Source: an uncultured Eubacterium sp. (GTDB lineage: Bacteria > Bacillota > Clostridia > Oscillospirales > Acutalibacteraceae). Taken from it: 21,203 nucleotides of DNA. Every line of letters starts with the position of its first letter. The first letter of the stretch is position 1. Location of the stretch: positions 1 through 21,203 of the forward strand of contig CAJTMQ010000027.1 in the NCBI GenBank assembly GCA_910577215.1, read 5' to 3'. The position numbers and the translations under genes were made by a program. Under the pieces are notes generated by a model. It saw nothing but the letters and a program-made list of their open reading frames with translations, did no database searches and was not told the DNA's origin. Positions 14,076 to 21,203 of the stretch are shown in pieces.

Positions 14076-15019
14076 TATAAACCTATTTCATTTATCATTT
14101 CTTTAATAACTTCACATGATTTTTTAAACTGACTTCTTTCTTCCTCACTAAGCTCCATTTCAAGAATTTCTCTTACACCGTTTCTGTTAACAACAGCAGG
14201 CACCCCTATATATATCCCTCTTTCACCATATTCACCTTTCAGATAGGATGAAACGGTAAAAACGGAATTTTCATCATTGAGTATTGCCCTTGTAAGCCTT
14301 GCAAGCACCATTCCTATGCCGTAATATGTTGCTCCTTTTGCTTTTATAATCTCATATGCCGATTCTCTTACTTCAACGGCAATATGCTTTAAATCCGCCA
14401 TCATCTGTTCATTTCCGCGCTCAAGTCTTGAAATCGGAAGAACCGAAATCATCGCATTGCTCCACGCAACAAATTCGGAATCTCCATGCTCCCCTATTAC
14501 ATAAGCATGAACATTGCGTGGATTAACATGAAAATAGTCACTCATCATATATCGCAGCCTTGCCGAGTCAAGCGTTGTGCCTGAGCCAAGCACTCGGCCG
14601 CTCGGAAAGCCGGAAAGTTCATATACAACCTTAGTCATAACGTCAACAGGATTTCCTGCAACAAGAAAAACTCCGCTGAATCCGCTTTCAATAACAGGCT
14701 GCACAATTGATTTGAACACCTTATAATTCTTCTGTAACAAATCCCTTCTTGTTTCCCCATCAAGCTGCGGCACACCTGCACAGATAACAACCAAATCCAT
14801 ATCAGAACAGTCCTGATACTCGCCTGAATAGATTTTCATACTGCTTGGTGCAAACGGTAGACCGTGTGACAAGTCAGCCGCCTCACCGTGTATACGCTCT
14901 TTTTTAATATCTATAAGACACAATTCATCACAGATATTCTGATTCAAAAGTGAATAAGCAAAACTCATTCCAACCATTCCGCCGCCGATTATTGCAACCT
15001 TTTTACTATCGTTATGCAT
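14075..15019 (-). CDS. ldh: L-lactate dehydrogenase
   Basis: The enzyme reduces pyruvate to L-lactate with NADH, regenerating NAD+ during fermentation. The protein has 314 residues. It has the NAD-binding GGGMVG (12-17), the substrate-specificity loop AGVPQLDGETRRDLL with Gln 85 where malate dehydrogenases have Arg, DSARLRYM (151-158), and the catalytic His 178 in IGEHGDSEF. The Gln is why I call lactate rather than malate dehydrogenase. The ATG at 15019 has GGGTGA 6 bases upstream. That RBS merges into the stem of a terminator-like hairpin, with six T directly before the start codon, so expression may be controlled by read-through or RNA folding. It converges on the acn-icd-rex operon. Confidence 0.95.
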   Translation of the reverse strand: MHNDSKKVAIIGGGMVGMSFAYSLLNQNICDELCLIDIKKERIHGEAADLSHGLPFAPSSMKIYSGEYQDCSDMDLVVICAGVPQLDGETRRDLLQKNYKVFKSIVQPVIESGFSGVFLVAGNPVDVMTKVVYELSGFPSGRVLGSGTTLDSARLRYMMSDYFHVNPRNVHAYVIGEHGDSEFVAWSNAMISVLPISRLERGNEQMMADLKHIAVEVRESAYEIIKAKGATYYGIGMVLARLTRAILNDENSVFTVSSYLKGEYGERGIYIGVPAVVNRNGVREILEMELSEEERSQFKKSCEVIKEMINEIGL

Positions 15020-15057
15020 AAAAAATCACCCGAAAGTATTATTACCATACTTTCGGG
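15020..15057 (-). terminator. Terminator-like hairpin overlapping the ldh ribosome binding site
   Basis: On the minus strand CCCGAAAGTAT / ATACTTTCGGG (15047-15057 and 15029-15039) form an 11-base-pair perfect stem with a 7-base loop, followed by TGA and six T, then the ldh ATG. It closes the upstream ackA-alaS gene group and may act as an attenuator for ldh, since GGG of the ldh RBS is in the stem. Confidence 0.75.
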
Positions 15058-15068
15058 CTTAAATTCAT

Positions 15069-16115
15069 TTAATCAGGTAAAAATGTCTTTGCATATGAAA
15101 CAGCACCTGTTTCGGCATTTATATACAATGTTGCACGTGGCATCCACCAATCTGGAATATCTGCAACAAGTTCAACCTTCCAGCAATATTCCGGCAGCGG
15201 CTCATAAAATATATCAGAATAACCTGCAAAATCAGGTCTGTGTATCAGATGCGTGTCATAATACTCGGGATTACCGTATAAATTGCCATCTTCAACAGAA
15301 CAAAACAGAACTATATTTTCATCTGCTAATTCAGGAAAACGATTATTATCATTAATGGCAGACAATGCAATCTTTTCTGCCTCGCTCTTTGAAATAAAAC
15401 CATTGGGTACTTCATTTATATTTTCGTTGCAATCATAAACCTGTTCGTATTTACCTGTTAAAGTATCAAGCAAAACATAATAATCATCCTGTTCGCCGTC
15501 AACCTTCAAATACATTTTATTTTCTTCAATAAATACAGGAGCAGCCTTTTTATCAATTACAACTGAAAAACTATTAAAATCAATATCTCCTCTTTCATCC
15601 ACAACTATACGATAAAGGCAATCACTGCTTTGAAGATACAACGCACCTGCGATATAACCGCTAATTGATAACTGCCTGTCTGTTTCAAAAAGAGGAAGCA
15701 TCGATGCATAATCACTATCAAGATATATAAATCTGTTTTCCTCATCTAATGGTTTGTCCCAAAAGAATTTGTATGCAGCATAATTAAAATATATATCATC
15801 ATTTTTACTGCATTCAAAAGGCAGATATTCTGTTGGCAGAGTTACATAGCAGCCCCAGCCATAAAAGCTGTATTCGGCATCACTTTTTCCAATTGAATTA
15901 TTACTTACATCAGACTGTGATGACGAGGCTTCGGCATAGTAGTTTCTCATATAAGCCTTATAAATTTCAACGCCTATTTTTAAGCTGCTAAGCAAAACTG
16001 CAGTAAGCATAATGCCTGTTGCTAAACCGATAGCAAAATACTTTACGGCTTTTTTATCCTTTAAAAAAGAGCGGAAGTTTTTCAAGATAAACAATATCCT
16101 TTCTGTCTGCCGCAT
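15069..16115 (-). CDS. Membrane-anchored protein with PepSY-like C-terminal region, unknown function
   Basis: The frame extends to a TTG at 16172, but I use ATG 16115 (348 residues); a TTG at 16085 with AAAGGA 11 bases upstream is also possible, so the start is uncertain. The N-terminus is basic, followed by one membrane segment (about 26-49, YFAIGLATGIMLTAVLLSSL) and an extracellular Ser-rich stalk. The C-terminal region begins GFISKSEAEKIALSAI and ends ATLYINAETGAVSYAK. This layout resembles a PepSY domain, which often inhibits or guides peptidases, but this is a weak match by eye. It overlaps the phosphoribosyltransferase gene, so the two are co-transcribed, and it is the last gene before a terminator. 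Confidence 0.75.
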   Translation of the reverse strand: MRQTERILFILKNFRSFLKDKKAVKYFAIGLATGIMLTAVLLSSLKIGVEIYKAYMRNYYAEASSSQSDVSNNSIGKSDAEYSFYGWGCYVTLPTEYLPFECSKNDDIYFNYAAYKFFWDKPLDEENRFIYLDSDYASMLPLFETDRQLSISGYIAGALYLQSSDCLYRIVVDERGDIDFNSFSVVIDKKAAPVFIEENKMYLKVDGEQDDYYVLLDTLTGKYEQVYDCNENINEVPNGFISKSEAEKIALSAINDNNRFPELADENIVLFCSVEDGNLYGNPEYYDTHLIHRPDFAGYSDIFYEPLPEYCWKVELVADIPDWWMPRATLYINAETGAVSYAKTFLPD

Positions 16116-16596
16116 CACCTTCGGCAAGAGGCGCGGCACAGGCAACAATATTTCCGTTAAATGCTTCAACAACCTTTACTGCGGCAGCAAGTGAATCGCC
16201 TGTTGAGATAACATCGTCAACAACCAAAACACGCTTACCCTCAAGCAAATCTCCATCCTCATGACCAAGATAGAGATACTGCTGATTTTGTGTAGTTATA
16301 GAGCTTACAGGCACAGCAACAGGATTATCCATATAAACCTTAATACCCTTGCGGATAACGATATACTTCTTTCCGCTCTGTCTGCTCATTTCATAAGCAA
16401 GCGGAATACTTTTTGCCTCAGGCGTTACTATATAATCAAATTCAGGACATTTTTTTATAAGTTCTGCAGCACATTTTTCAGTTAACTCAACATCACCGAA
16501 AAGAATAAATGCGGCAATATCCAACTTATCATTTACGGCGAATCTCTGCAAATCTCTTTCAATCCCTGCAATTTTCAGCTTATAGGTTTCACTCAT
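16054..16596 (-). CDS. Type I phosphoribosyltransferase (adenine phosphoribosyltransferase-like)
   Basis: The protein has 180 residues. The PRPP-binding loop RVLVVDDVISTGDSL is at 122-136, the hallmark of purine and pyrimidine phosphoribosyltransferases. The segment TPEAKSIPLAYEMSRQSGKKYIV (about 58-80) fits the Apt/Xpt group better than ComF. Expected activity is transfer of phosphoribose from PRPP to a purine base, for salvage in the cytoplasm. The exact base cannot be read from the sequence: the N-terminus (YKLKIAGIERDLQRF) differs from typical Apt. The ATG has GGGGAG 8 bases upstream and overlaps the HIT gene stop by four bases (ATGA). It is co-transcribed with alaS and the HIT gene. Confidence 0.88.
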   Translation of the reverse strand: MSETYKLKIAGIERDLQRFAVNDKLDIAAFILFGDVELTEKCAAELIKKCPEFDYIVTPEAKSIPLAYEMSRQSGKKYIVIRKGIKVYMDNPVAVPVSSITTQNQQYLYLGHEDGDLLEGKRVLVVDDVISTGDSLAAAVKVVEAFNGNIVACAAPLAEGDAADRKDIVYLEKLPLFFKG

Positions 16597-16925
16597 ATGA
16601 TATTCTCCCCTAATTCAGTTCCGCCGATTACGTGAAAGTGCAGGTGCAGAACTGTTTGCCCTGCATCCTTACCGCAGTTGCTGATTACTCTATATGAATC
16701 AATACCCTGTGATTTTGCAATTTCAGGTATTTTTTCAAAAATATGAGCAACATATTTGCTGTTTTCAGCAGTTACATCATTAACAGAGCCTATATGCTCT
16801 TTAGGAACAACAAGAAAATGAACAGGAGCAACAGGATTAATATCCTTAAAAGCATAAATCATATCATCTTCATAAACCTTTGTACTTGGAATATTTCCAT
16901 TTAAAATTTCACAAAACAAACACAT
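16593..16925 (-). CDS. HIT-family nucleotide hydrolase/transferase (Hint-like)
   Basis: The protein has 110 residues and carries the histidine triad HLHFH (94-98) with the flanking VLHLHFHVIGG signature. An N-terminal CLFCEI gives the zinc-ligand pair C2/C5 seen in Hint-type proteins. The family hydrolyses nucleoside phosphoramidates such as AMP-lysine or aminoacyl-adenylates. The start has GAGGTG 5 bases upstream. It follows alaS by 12 bases; HIT proteins often lie near aminoacyl-tRNA synthetases, and aminoacyl-AMP is a plausible substrate (known family biochemistry; the link here is inference). Confidence 0.95.
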   Translation of the reverse strand: MCLFCEILNGNIPSTKVYEDDMIYAFKDINPVAPVHFLVVPKEHIGSVNDVTAENSKYVAHIFEKIPEIAKSQGIDSYRVISNCGKDAGQTVLHLHFHVIGGTELGENII

Positions 16926-16937
16926 AGCTGCACCTCA

Positions 16938-19562
16938 TTAAGCCATAAAGCCTTTAATAATATCACAAGCAGAATTCAACGCATCATCAAGCTTGGAAAT
17001 ATCCTTTGCACCTGCCATTGCAGAATCTGGACGTCCGCCGCCTCCGCCGCCTGCAAGCTTAGCTACCTCTCTTACAACATCGCCTGCTTTAACACCTCTG
17101 GCAATAGCTCCTTTACCGCAAACAGCAACTATTGAAGCCTTTTCACCGTTAACACCTGCAATAACACCAACAACGTTGTCAGCCTTATTTTTAAGATCAT
17201 CACCCATTGAACGAAGTGCATCGGGCGTTGTGCCGTCAAGCTTAGCAATATAAACCTCAAGTCCGTTAACATCAACAGGCTTGCTGAACATATCTGCACT
17301 CTTAAACTTAGTAATCTCTGCATTAAGAGCCTGAATTTCTTTATCCTTAGCTTTATTATCGGCAACAAGTGATTCAATCTTTTCTTTTACATCACTTATA
17401 CCTGTTTTAAGTGCAGCAGCAGAAAACTTAATAAGTGCTTCGCTTGCCTGATAATTTGCAAGAAGATTCGTGCCTGTAACGGCTGTTATACGGCGAACAC
17501 CAGCTGCAACAGAGCTTTCCCCTGTAATCTTGAACAAGCCTATCTGACCGCTGTTTGATACGTGAGTACCTCCGCAGAATTCCGTTGAAAAATCACCTGC
17601 TTTAACTACTCTTACAATATCACCGTATTTTTCACCAAAGAGCATCATAGCACCCATTTTTTTAGCTTCTTCAATCGGCATTTCAAGACTCTCAACCTTA
17701 TTTGCACCTAAAATAAAGTTGTTAACAAGCATCTCAACCTGACTGATTTCCTTAGCAGTAAGTGCATTGAAATGTGTAAAGTCAAAACGTACCTCACGTT
17801 CATTAACAAGCTGACCTGCCTGTTCAACATGATTACCGAGTACCTCACGCAGTGCAGCCTGAAGAAGATGAGCGGCAGTGTGGTTTCGCATAATCATATT
17901 TCTGCGTTCAGCATTAATTGAAGCTTTAACCGTATCACCAACGCAAATAACACCTCTGTCTACCTTTCCGGAATGAAGGAATATAGCATCAGCATTTTTT
18001 GCGGTATCTGCAACAAGGAATGTACCATTATCTGTGCTGATAACACCGCTGTCACCAACCTGACCGCCTGATTCTGCATAGAAAGAGGTTTTATCAAGAA
18101 CAATAATTCCCTCTTCGTCTGCACCAATCATATCTTTAAGCTCACCGTCTGCAACAACAGCCTTAACGGTTGCAGTGCATTCATAGTCTGTATAACCTAC
18201 AAATTCAGTTGCCTGTGCATCAATTTTAACATTTTCGCTCTTCCACGCATCCGTATCAGAATCTTTTCTTGCGGCACGTGCAGTACGCTTCTGATTTTCA
18301 AGAAGTGCATTGAACTTATCCTCATCAACAGTAATACCGCGTTCTTCAAGAATATCCTTAGTTAAATCAAGCGGGAAACCATAGGTGTCATTCAGCTTGA
18401 AGGCATCTTCACCGCTGAACACCATACCCTCCATTTTATCAATATATTCCTCAAGAAGAGCAAGACCGCTGTCTATCGTTTTTCCGAAGGATTCCTCCTC
18501 AGCAAGCATTACCTTAGTAATAAGTTCACGCTTTGTATCAAGATAATCGTAAGCGGTAAGATTTTCATCAATAACAGTATCAACAACCTTATAAAGGAAC
18601 GGCTTATTAACACCTAAAAGTCTGCCGTGACGGCAGGCACGTCTTATAAGACGGCGAAGAACATAACCCCTGCCGTTGTTTGACGGAATTACACCGTCAC
18701 CAATCATAAATACAGAAGAACGGATATGGTCTGTAATAACACGAAGTGAAATATCATTTTTCTCATCATCGTGGTAATTCACGCCTGCAATTTCAGAAAT
18801 CTTTTTCATAATATTCTGAACTGTATCAACCTCAAAAAGGTTATCGACACCCTGCATAATACAAGCAAGACGCTCAAGACCCATGCCTGTATCAATATTT
18901 TTCTGTGCAAGCTCGGTATAATTGCCGTTTCCGTCATTGTTAAACTGACTGAAAACATTATTCCAAATTTCTGTATAACGGTCACACTCGCATCCCGGTG
19001 CACAATCAGGCTTTCCACAGCCGTATTTCTCTCCGCGGTCAACATAAATTTCACTGCAGGGACCGCAGGGACCCTGGCCGTGTTCCCAGAAATTGTCTTC
19101 TTTTCCAAGTCTTACAATATGTGAAGGATCCACCCCGATTTCTTTAGTCCAAATATCAAAGGTTTCATCATCATTTTCATAAATAGTAACCCAAAGCAAA
19201 TCAGCAGGTATTTCAAGCACATCCGTGCAGAATTCCCAAGCCCATTTTGTGGCTTCGTGCTTAAAATAGTCACCAAAGCTGAAGTTGCCGAGCATTTCAA
19301 AATATGTGCCGTGACGTGCAGTTTTGCCAACACGCTCAATATCAGGTGTTCTGATACATTTCTGGCAGGTTGTTACACGATTAGACGGAGGTGTAACCTC
19401 TCCTGTAAAAAACTTTTTCATAGGTGCCATGCCTGAGTTTATCAGGAGCAGGCTTTTATCGTTATTTGGTATGAGAGAATAACTTGGCAGGCGAAGATGC
19501 CCCTTACTTTCGAAAAATGATAAATACTTCTCTCTTAAATCATTTAATGATGTCCATTCCAT
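16938..19562 (-). CDS. alaS: Alanyl-tRNA synthetase
   Basis: The enzyme charges tRNA-Ala with alanine. The protein has 874 residues, a normal length. The N-terminus shows NSGMAPMKKFFTGE and class II motif 2/3 sequences (RTPDIERVGKTARHGTYFEMLG and GMGLERL). The editing domain zinc motifs are HTAAH (561-565) and CGGTH (663-667). The C-terminal DHHA1 domain ends with a Gly-rich LAGGGGGGRPDSAMAGAKD. A cysteine-rich insert in the catalytic domain (CGKPDCAPGCECD, about 182-194) is common in clostridial AlaRS and may bind zinc. ATG 19562 has GAGG 8-9 bases upstream. Two hairpins lie in its leader. Confidence 0.97.
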   Translation of the reverse strand: MEWTSLNDLREKYLSFFESKGHLRLPSYSLIPNNDKSLLLINSGMAPMKKFFTGEVTPPSNRVTTCQKCIRTPDIERVGKTARHGTYFEMLGNFSFGDYFKHEATKWAWEFCTDVLEIPADLLWVTIYENDDETFDIWTKEIGVDPSHIVRLGKEDNFWEHGQGPCGPCSEIYVDRGEKYGCGKPDCAPGCECDRYTEIWNNVFSQFNNDGNGNYTELAQKNIDTGMGLERLACIMQGVDNLFEVDTVQNIMKKISEIAGVNYHDDEKNDISLRVITDHIRSSVFMIGDGVIPSNNGRGYVLRRLIRRACRHGRLLGVNKPFLYKVVDTVIDENLTAYDYLDTKRELITKVMLAEEESFGKTIDSGLALLEEYIDKMEGMVFSGEDAFKLNDTYGFPLDLTKDILEERGITVDEDKFNALLENQKRTARAARKDSDTDAWKSENVKIDAQATEFVGYTDYECTATVKAVVADGELKDMIGADEEGIIVLDKTSFYAESGGQVGDSGVISTDNGTFLVADTAKNADAIFLHSGKVDRGVICVGDTVKASINAERRNMIMRNHTAAHLLQAALREVLGNHVEQAGQLVNEREVRFDFTHFNALTAKEISQVEMLVNNFILGANKVESLEMPIEEAKKMGAMMLFGEKYGDIVRVVKAGDFSTEFCGGTHVSNSGQIGLFKITGESSVAAGVRRITAVTGTNLLANYQASEALIKFSAAALKTGISDVKEKIESLVADNKAKDKEIQALNAEITKFKSADMFSKPVDVNGLEVYIAKLDGTTPDALRSMGDDLKNKADNVVGVIAGVNGEKASIVAVCGKGAIARGVKAGDVVREVAKLAGGGGGGRPDSAMAGAKDISKLDDALNSACDIIKGFMA

Positions 19563-19589
19563 TATTTGTTACCTCAGTTTCTGAAAAAT

Positions 19590-19615
19590 GAGAGTGACAA
19601 TATTTATGCACTCTC
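19590..19615 (-). terminator. Terminator-like hairpin in the alaS leader
   Basis: GAGAGTG / CACTCTC (minus strand; 19609-19615 and 19590-19596, 12-base loop) is followed by ATTTTTC, 35 bases before the alaS start. The short stem makes efficiency uncertain; it may be an attenuator or a residual terminator. Confidence 0.45.
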
Positions 19616-19628
19616 TAAACAAAATTTC

Positions 19629-19654
19629 AAGGGCAACTGTAAGGAGTTGCCCTT
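19629..19654 (-). terminator. Hairpin after ydbC
   Basis: AAGGGCAACT / AGTTGCCCTT (10-base-pair perfect stem, 6-base loop) lies 13 bases after the ydbC stop. On the minus strand it is followed by GAAATTTTGTTT, a moderate U-tract. It probably ends ydbC transcripts, partly or fully, ahead of alaS. Confidence 0.6.
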
Positions 19655-19667
19655 AAATTTTCGTTGA

Positions 19668-19883
19668 TTAGAGTTTGTCTACAAGATTTTTAAGCTCAAT
19701 CATTTCTTCTTTAGTAAACGTTAAGCCCTTGCTCATCTTTGAATGATCCGGTGACCAATCTCTAACATCTATCTTTGGTTCACGACCATTCCATGAAATC
19801 ATATTAACTTCTCTTGTCCATCCACGTGCGGTTTCAGAAATTACACCAACATGCTCTGTGATTTCATATTTGATTTCCGGCAT
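19668..19883 (-). CDS. YdbC-like PC4-domain single-stranded DNA-binding protein
   Basis: The protein has 71 residues. The strand-turn sequence MISWNGREPKIDVRDWSPDH (about 28-47) and the rest of the sequence match the YdbC family, a bacterial relative of the PC4 transcription coactivator that binds single-stranded DNA as a dimer. The C-terminus is a helix (TFTKEEMIELKNLVDKL). The ATG has AAGGAGG 7 bases upstream, an excellent RBS. It lies 53 bases after ackA on the same strand; a weak own promoter may exist in that gap (TTTCAA-17-TAAAAT). It is followed by a hairpin before alaS. The cellular role is not known to me. Confidence 0.88.
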   Translation of the reverse strand: MPEIKYEITEHVGVISETARGWTREVNMISWNGREPKIDVRDWSPDHSKMSKGLTFTKEEMIELKNLVDKL

Positions 19884-19936
19884 TGTTCTTCCTCCTTTTC
19901 CTAATGTATTTTATTTTAAATCACTAAATTTTGAAA

Positions 19937-21160
19937 TTATTTGATATTTTCCGCAATTTCCTTTGTATCTCTTGCAATCATCAATTCTTCATTTGTTGCA
20001 AGAATGAAAACTCTTACCTTGTCTGTTGGTGAAGTAAGCTCTGCCTCAGCACCCTTAACGGTTTTCTGGTTTACCGACTGATTGATTTCAATTCCGAGAT
20101 AGCCGAGATATGAGCAGATTTTTGAACGAAGCCAGAAGCCGTTTTCACCGATACCTCCGGTGAAAACAATTGCATCAACGCCATTCATTGCAGCAACATA
20201 AGAGCCTATATATTTCGCAATCTGATATGCCTGCATTTCATGAGCAAGAATAGCTCTTTGATCACCCTCGTTCTGCTTCGCAAAAACATCACGGTCATCA
20301 GAAAAGCCGCCTGAAATAGCACTTACACCTGACTGCTTATTGAGTATTCCCTCAACTTCCTTAGGAGAAAGATCCAACTTTTCCTGAAGGAAAGTTACAA
20401 CAGACGGATCAACACCGCCTGAGCGTGTGCCCATCATAAAGCCGTCAACAGGAGTGAAGCCCATTGATGTATCAAAAACCTTACCGTATTTAACAGCAGC
20501 TATTGATGAACCATTTCCGAGATGGCAGGTAATAATCTTGAGCCTGTCTAATTTTTCTCCCATAAATTCAGCACATCTCTGGCTTACAAATTTATGTGAT
20601 GTTCCGTGGAAGCCATAACGGCGGATTCCGTACTTCTCATAATATTCATAAGGAACAGCATACATATATGCCATTGGCGGCATTGTGCTGTGAAATGCAG
20701 TGTCAAATACTGCAACCTGCGGCACATCAGGACCAACAACAGAAAGACAAGCCTGATAGCCTTGAAGGTTTGCAGGGTTGTGAAGAGGAGCAAGAGGTGC
20801 TAATTCTTCAATATCAGAAGCAACCTTATCTGTGATAAGCACGCTTTTTGTATATCTGTCTCCGCCCTGAACAACACGATGACCGATTGCATCAATTTCA
20901 CTGAAGGAATCAAGCACCTTATGGTCGCCTGATGTCATAAGTTCTTTAACAGTATTGAATGCATCAACGTGATCTTTAACTTCCTTATCAAAGATAATCT
21001 TATCCTCACCTGTTTTTGTATAAATAATATTGTTTTCGCCGCCGCTGATATGAGCGCCTATTCTTTCAATCGTACCTTTGCAAATTACCGACTCGTTATC
21101 CATATTGATTAACTGAAATTTGAGTGATGAACTGCCACAGTTGATAACAAGAATTTTCAT
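19937..21160 (-). CDS. ackA: Acetate kinase
   Basis: The enzyme converts acetyl phosphate and ADP to acetate and ATP, the last step of energy-yielding fermentation to acetate. The protein has 407 residues, a normal length. Family signatures are present: the N-terminal INCGSSSLKFQL; HRVVQGG with Arg 95; Asp 153 in FDTAFHSTMP; His 185 in YGFHGTSH; HLGNGSS; and the adenosine-site GTRSGGVDP near 244-252. The ATG 21160 is preceded by GGAGG at good spacing. Its usual partner phosphotransacetylase (pta) is not visible and may lie beyond the right edge. Only 43 bases of leader are in the window, and no clear promoter is visible there. Confidence 0.97.
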   Translation of the reverse strand: MKILVINCGSSSLKFQLINMDNESVICKGTIERIGAHISGGENNIIYTKTGEDKIIFDKEVKDHVDAFNTVKELMTSGDHKVLDSFSEIDAIGHRVVQGGDRYTKSVLITDKVASDIEELAPLAPLHNPANLQGYQACLSVVGPDVPQVAVFDTAFHSTMPPMAYMYAVPYEYYEKYGIRRYGFHGTSHKFVSQRCAEFMGEKLDRLKIITCHLGNGSSIAAVKYGKVFDTSMGFTPVDGFMMGTRSGGVDPSVVTFLQEKLDLSPKEVEGILNKQSGVSAISGGFSDDRDVFAKQNEGDQRAILAHEMQAYQIAKYIGSYVAAMNGVDAIVFTGGIGENGFWLRSKICSYLGYLGIEINQSVNQKTVKGAEAELTSPTDKVRVFILATNEELMIARDTKEIAENIK

Positions 21161-21203
21161 AAATATTATCCTCCGTATATTGCAATTTAATTAATATATA
21201 TTA

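Noticed and set aside
14075..15019. Malate dehydrogenase instead of lactate dehydrogenase
   Set aside because: The specificity position is Gln (Q85 in VPQLDGETR), typical for lactate dehydrogenase, not Arg.
19563..19667. T-box riboswitch before alaS
   Set aside because: The leader is too short and lacks a visible T-box sequence or specifier stem.
1..21203. CRISPR arrays, insertion sequences, prophage or toxin-antitoxin genes
   Set aside because: No regularly spaced direct repeats, transposase or integrase motifs, or toxin-antitoxin pairs were seen on either strand.

Overview
The window looks like chromosomal DNA from a low-GC, Gram-positive, anaerobic Clostridia, probably a gut Oscillospiraceae/Ruminococcaceae-type organism. 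The evidence is AT-rich intergenic DNA, strong AGGAGG-type ribosome binding sites, a TepA-YlzJ-SpoIIIE block as in Firmicutes, fermentation genes (L-lactate dehydrogenase, acetate kinase) and the redox repressor Rex. The species assignment is inference. I see no phage, insertion sequence, CRISPR array or obvious horizontally acquired island.

Layout. (1) 1-1452, minus strand: a two-gene secreted module, a papain-like cysteine protease with choline-binding-type cell-wall repeats, tightly followed by a secreted protein that runs off the left edge. (2) 1453-2041: an intergenic zone with two terminator hairpins and a tRNA-Leu(UAG) with its own promoter. (3) 2042-9293, minus strand: a tightly overlapping seven-gene operon, read tepA, ylzJ-like, a UppP-like membrane protein, spoIIIE/ftsK, ygiQ-type radical SAM, comEA-like, comFC. 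(4) 9294-9503: a divergent promoter region with an 18-bp palindrome and a Rex-like sequence on the aconitase promoter. (5) 9504-14025, plus strand: aconitase, isocitrate dehydrogenase, rex and an unknown gene, closed by a strong terminator. (6) 14075-15019, minus: ldh, whose start codon touches the U-tract of a terminator hairpin. (7) 15069-21160, minus: ackA, ydbC (PC4-like), alaS, a HIT protein, a phosphoribosyltransferase and a membrane-anchored unknown protein.

How the genes fit together. Aconitase and isocitrate dehydrogenase make 2-oxoglutarate from citrate, the oxidative TCA branch that fermenters use for glutamate synthesis. Rex, encoded in the same operon, senses NADH/NAD+, and ldh and ackA nearby are fermentation outlets, so the middle and right parts form a neighbourhood of redox and carbon metabolism. 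The left operon combines chromosome segregation (SpoIIIE), a membrane-associated ClpP-like protein and two late-competence-type proteins.

Most genes are ordinary housekeeping genes. The points most worth a second look are the UppP homologue lacking its catalytic residues, the overlapped ylzJ-like small gene, the acn-icd-rex promoter architecture, the ldh terminator/RBS overlap, and the secreted protease module. I found no clear evidence for a wholly new defence or mobile system here.
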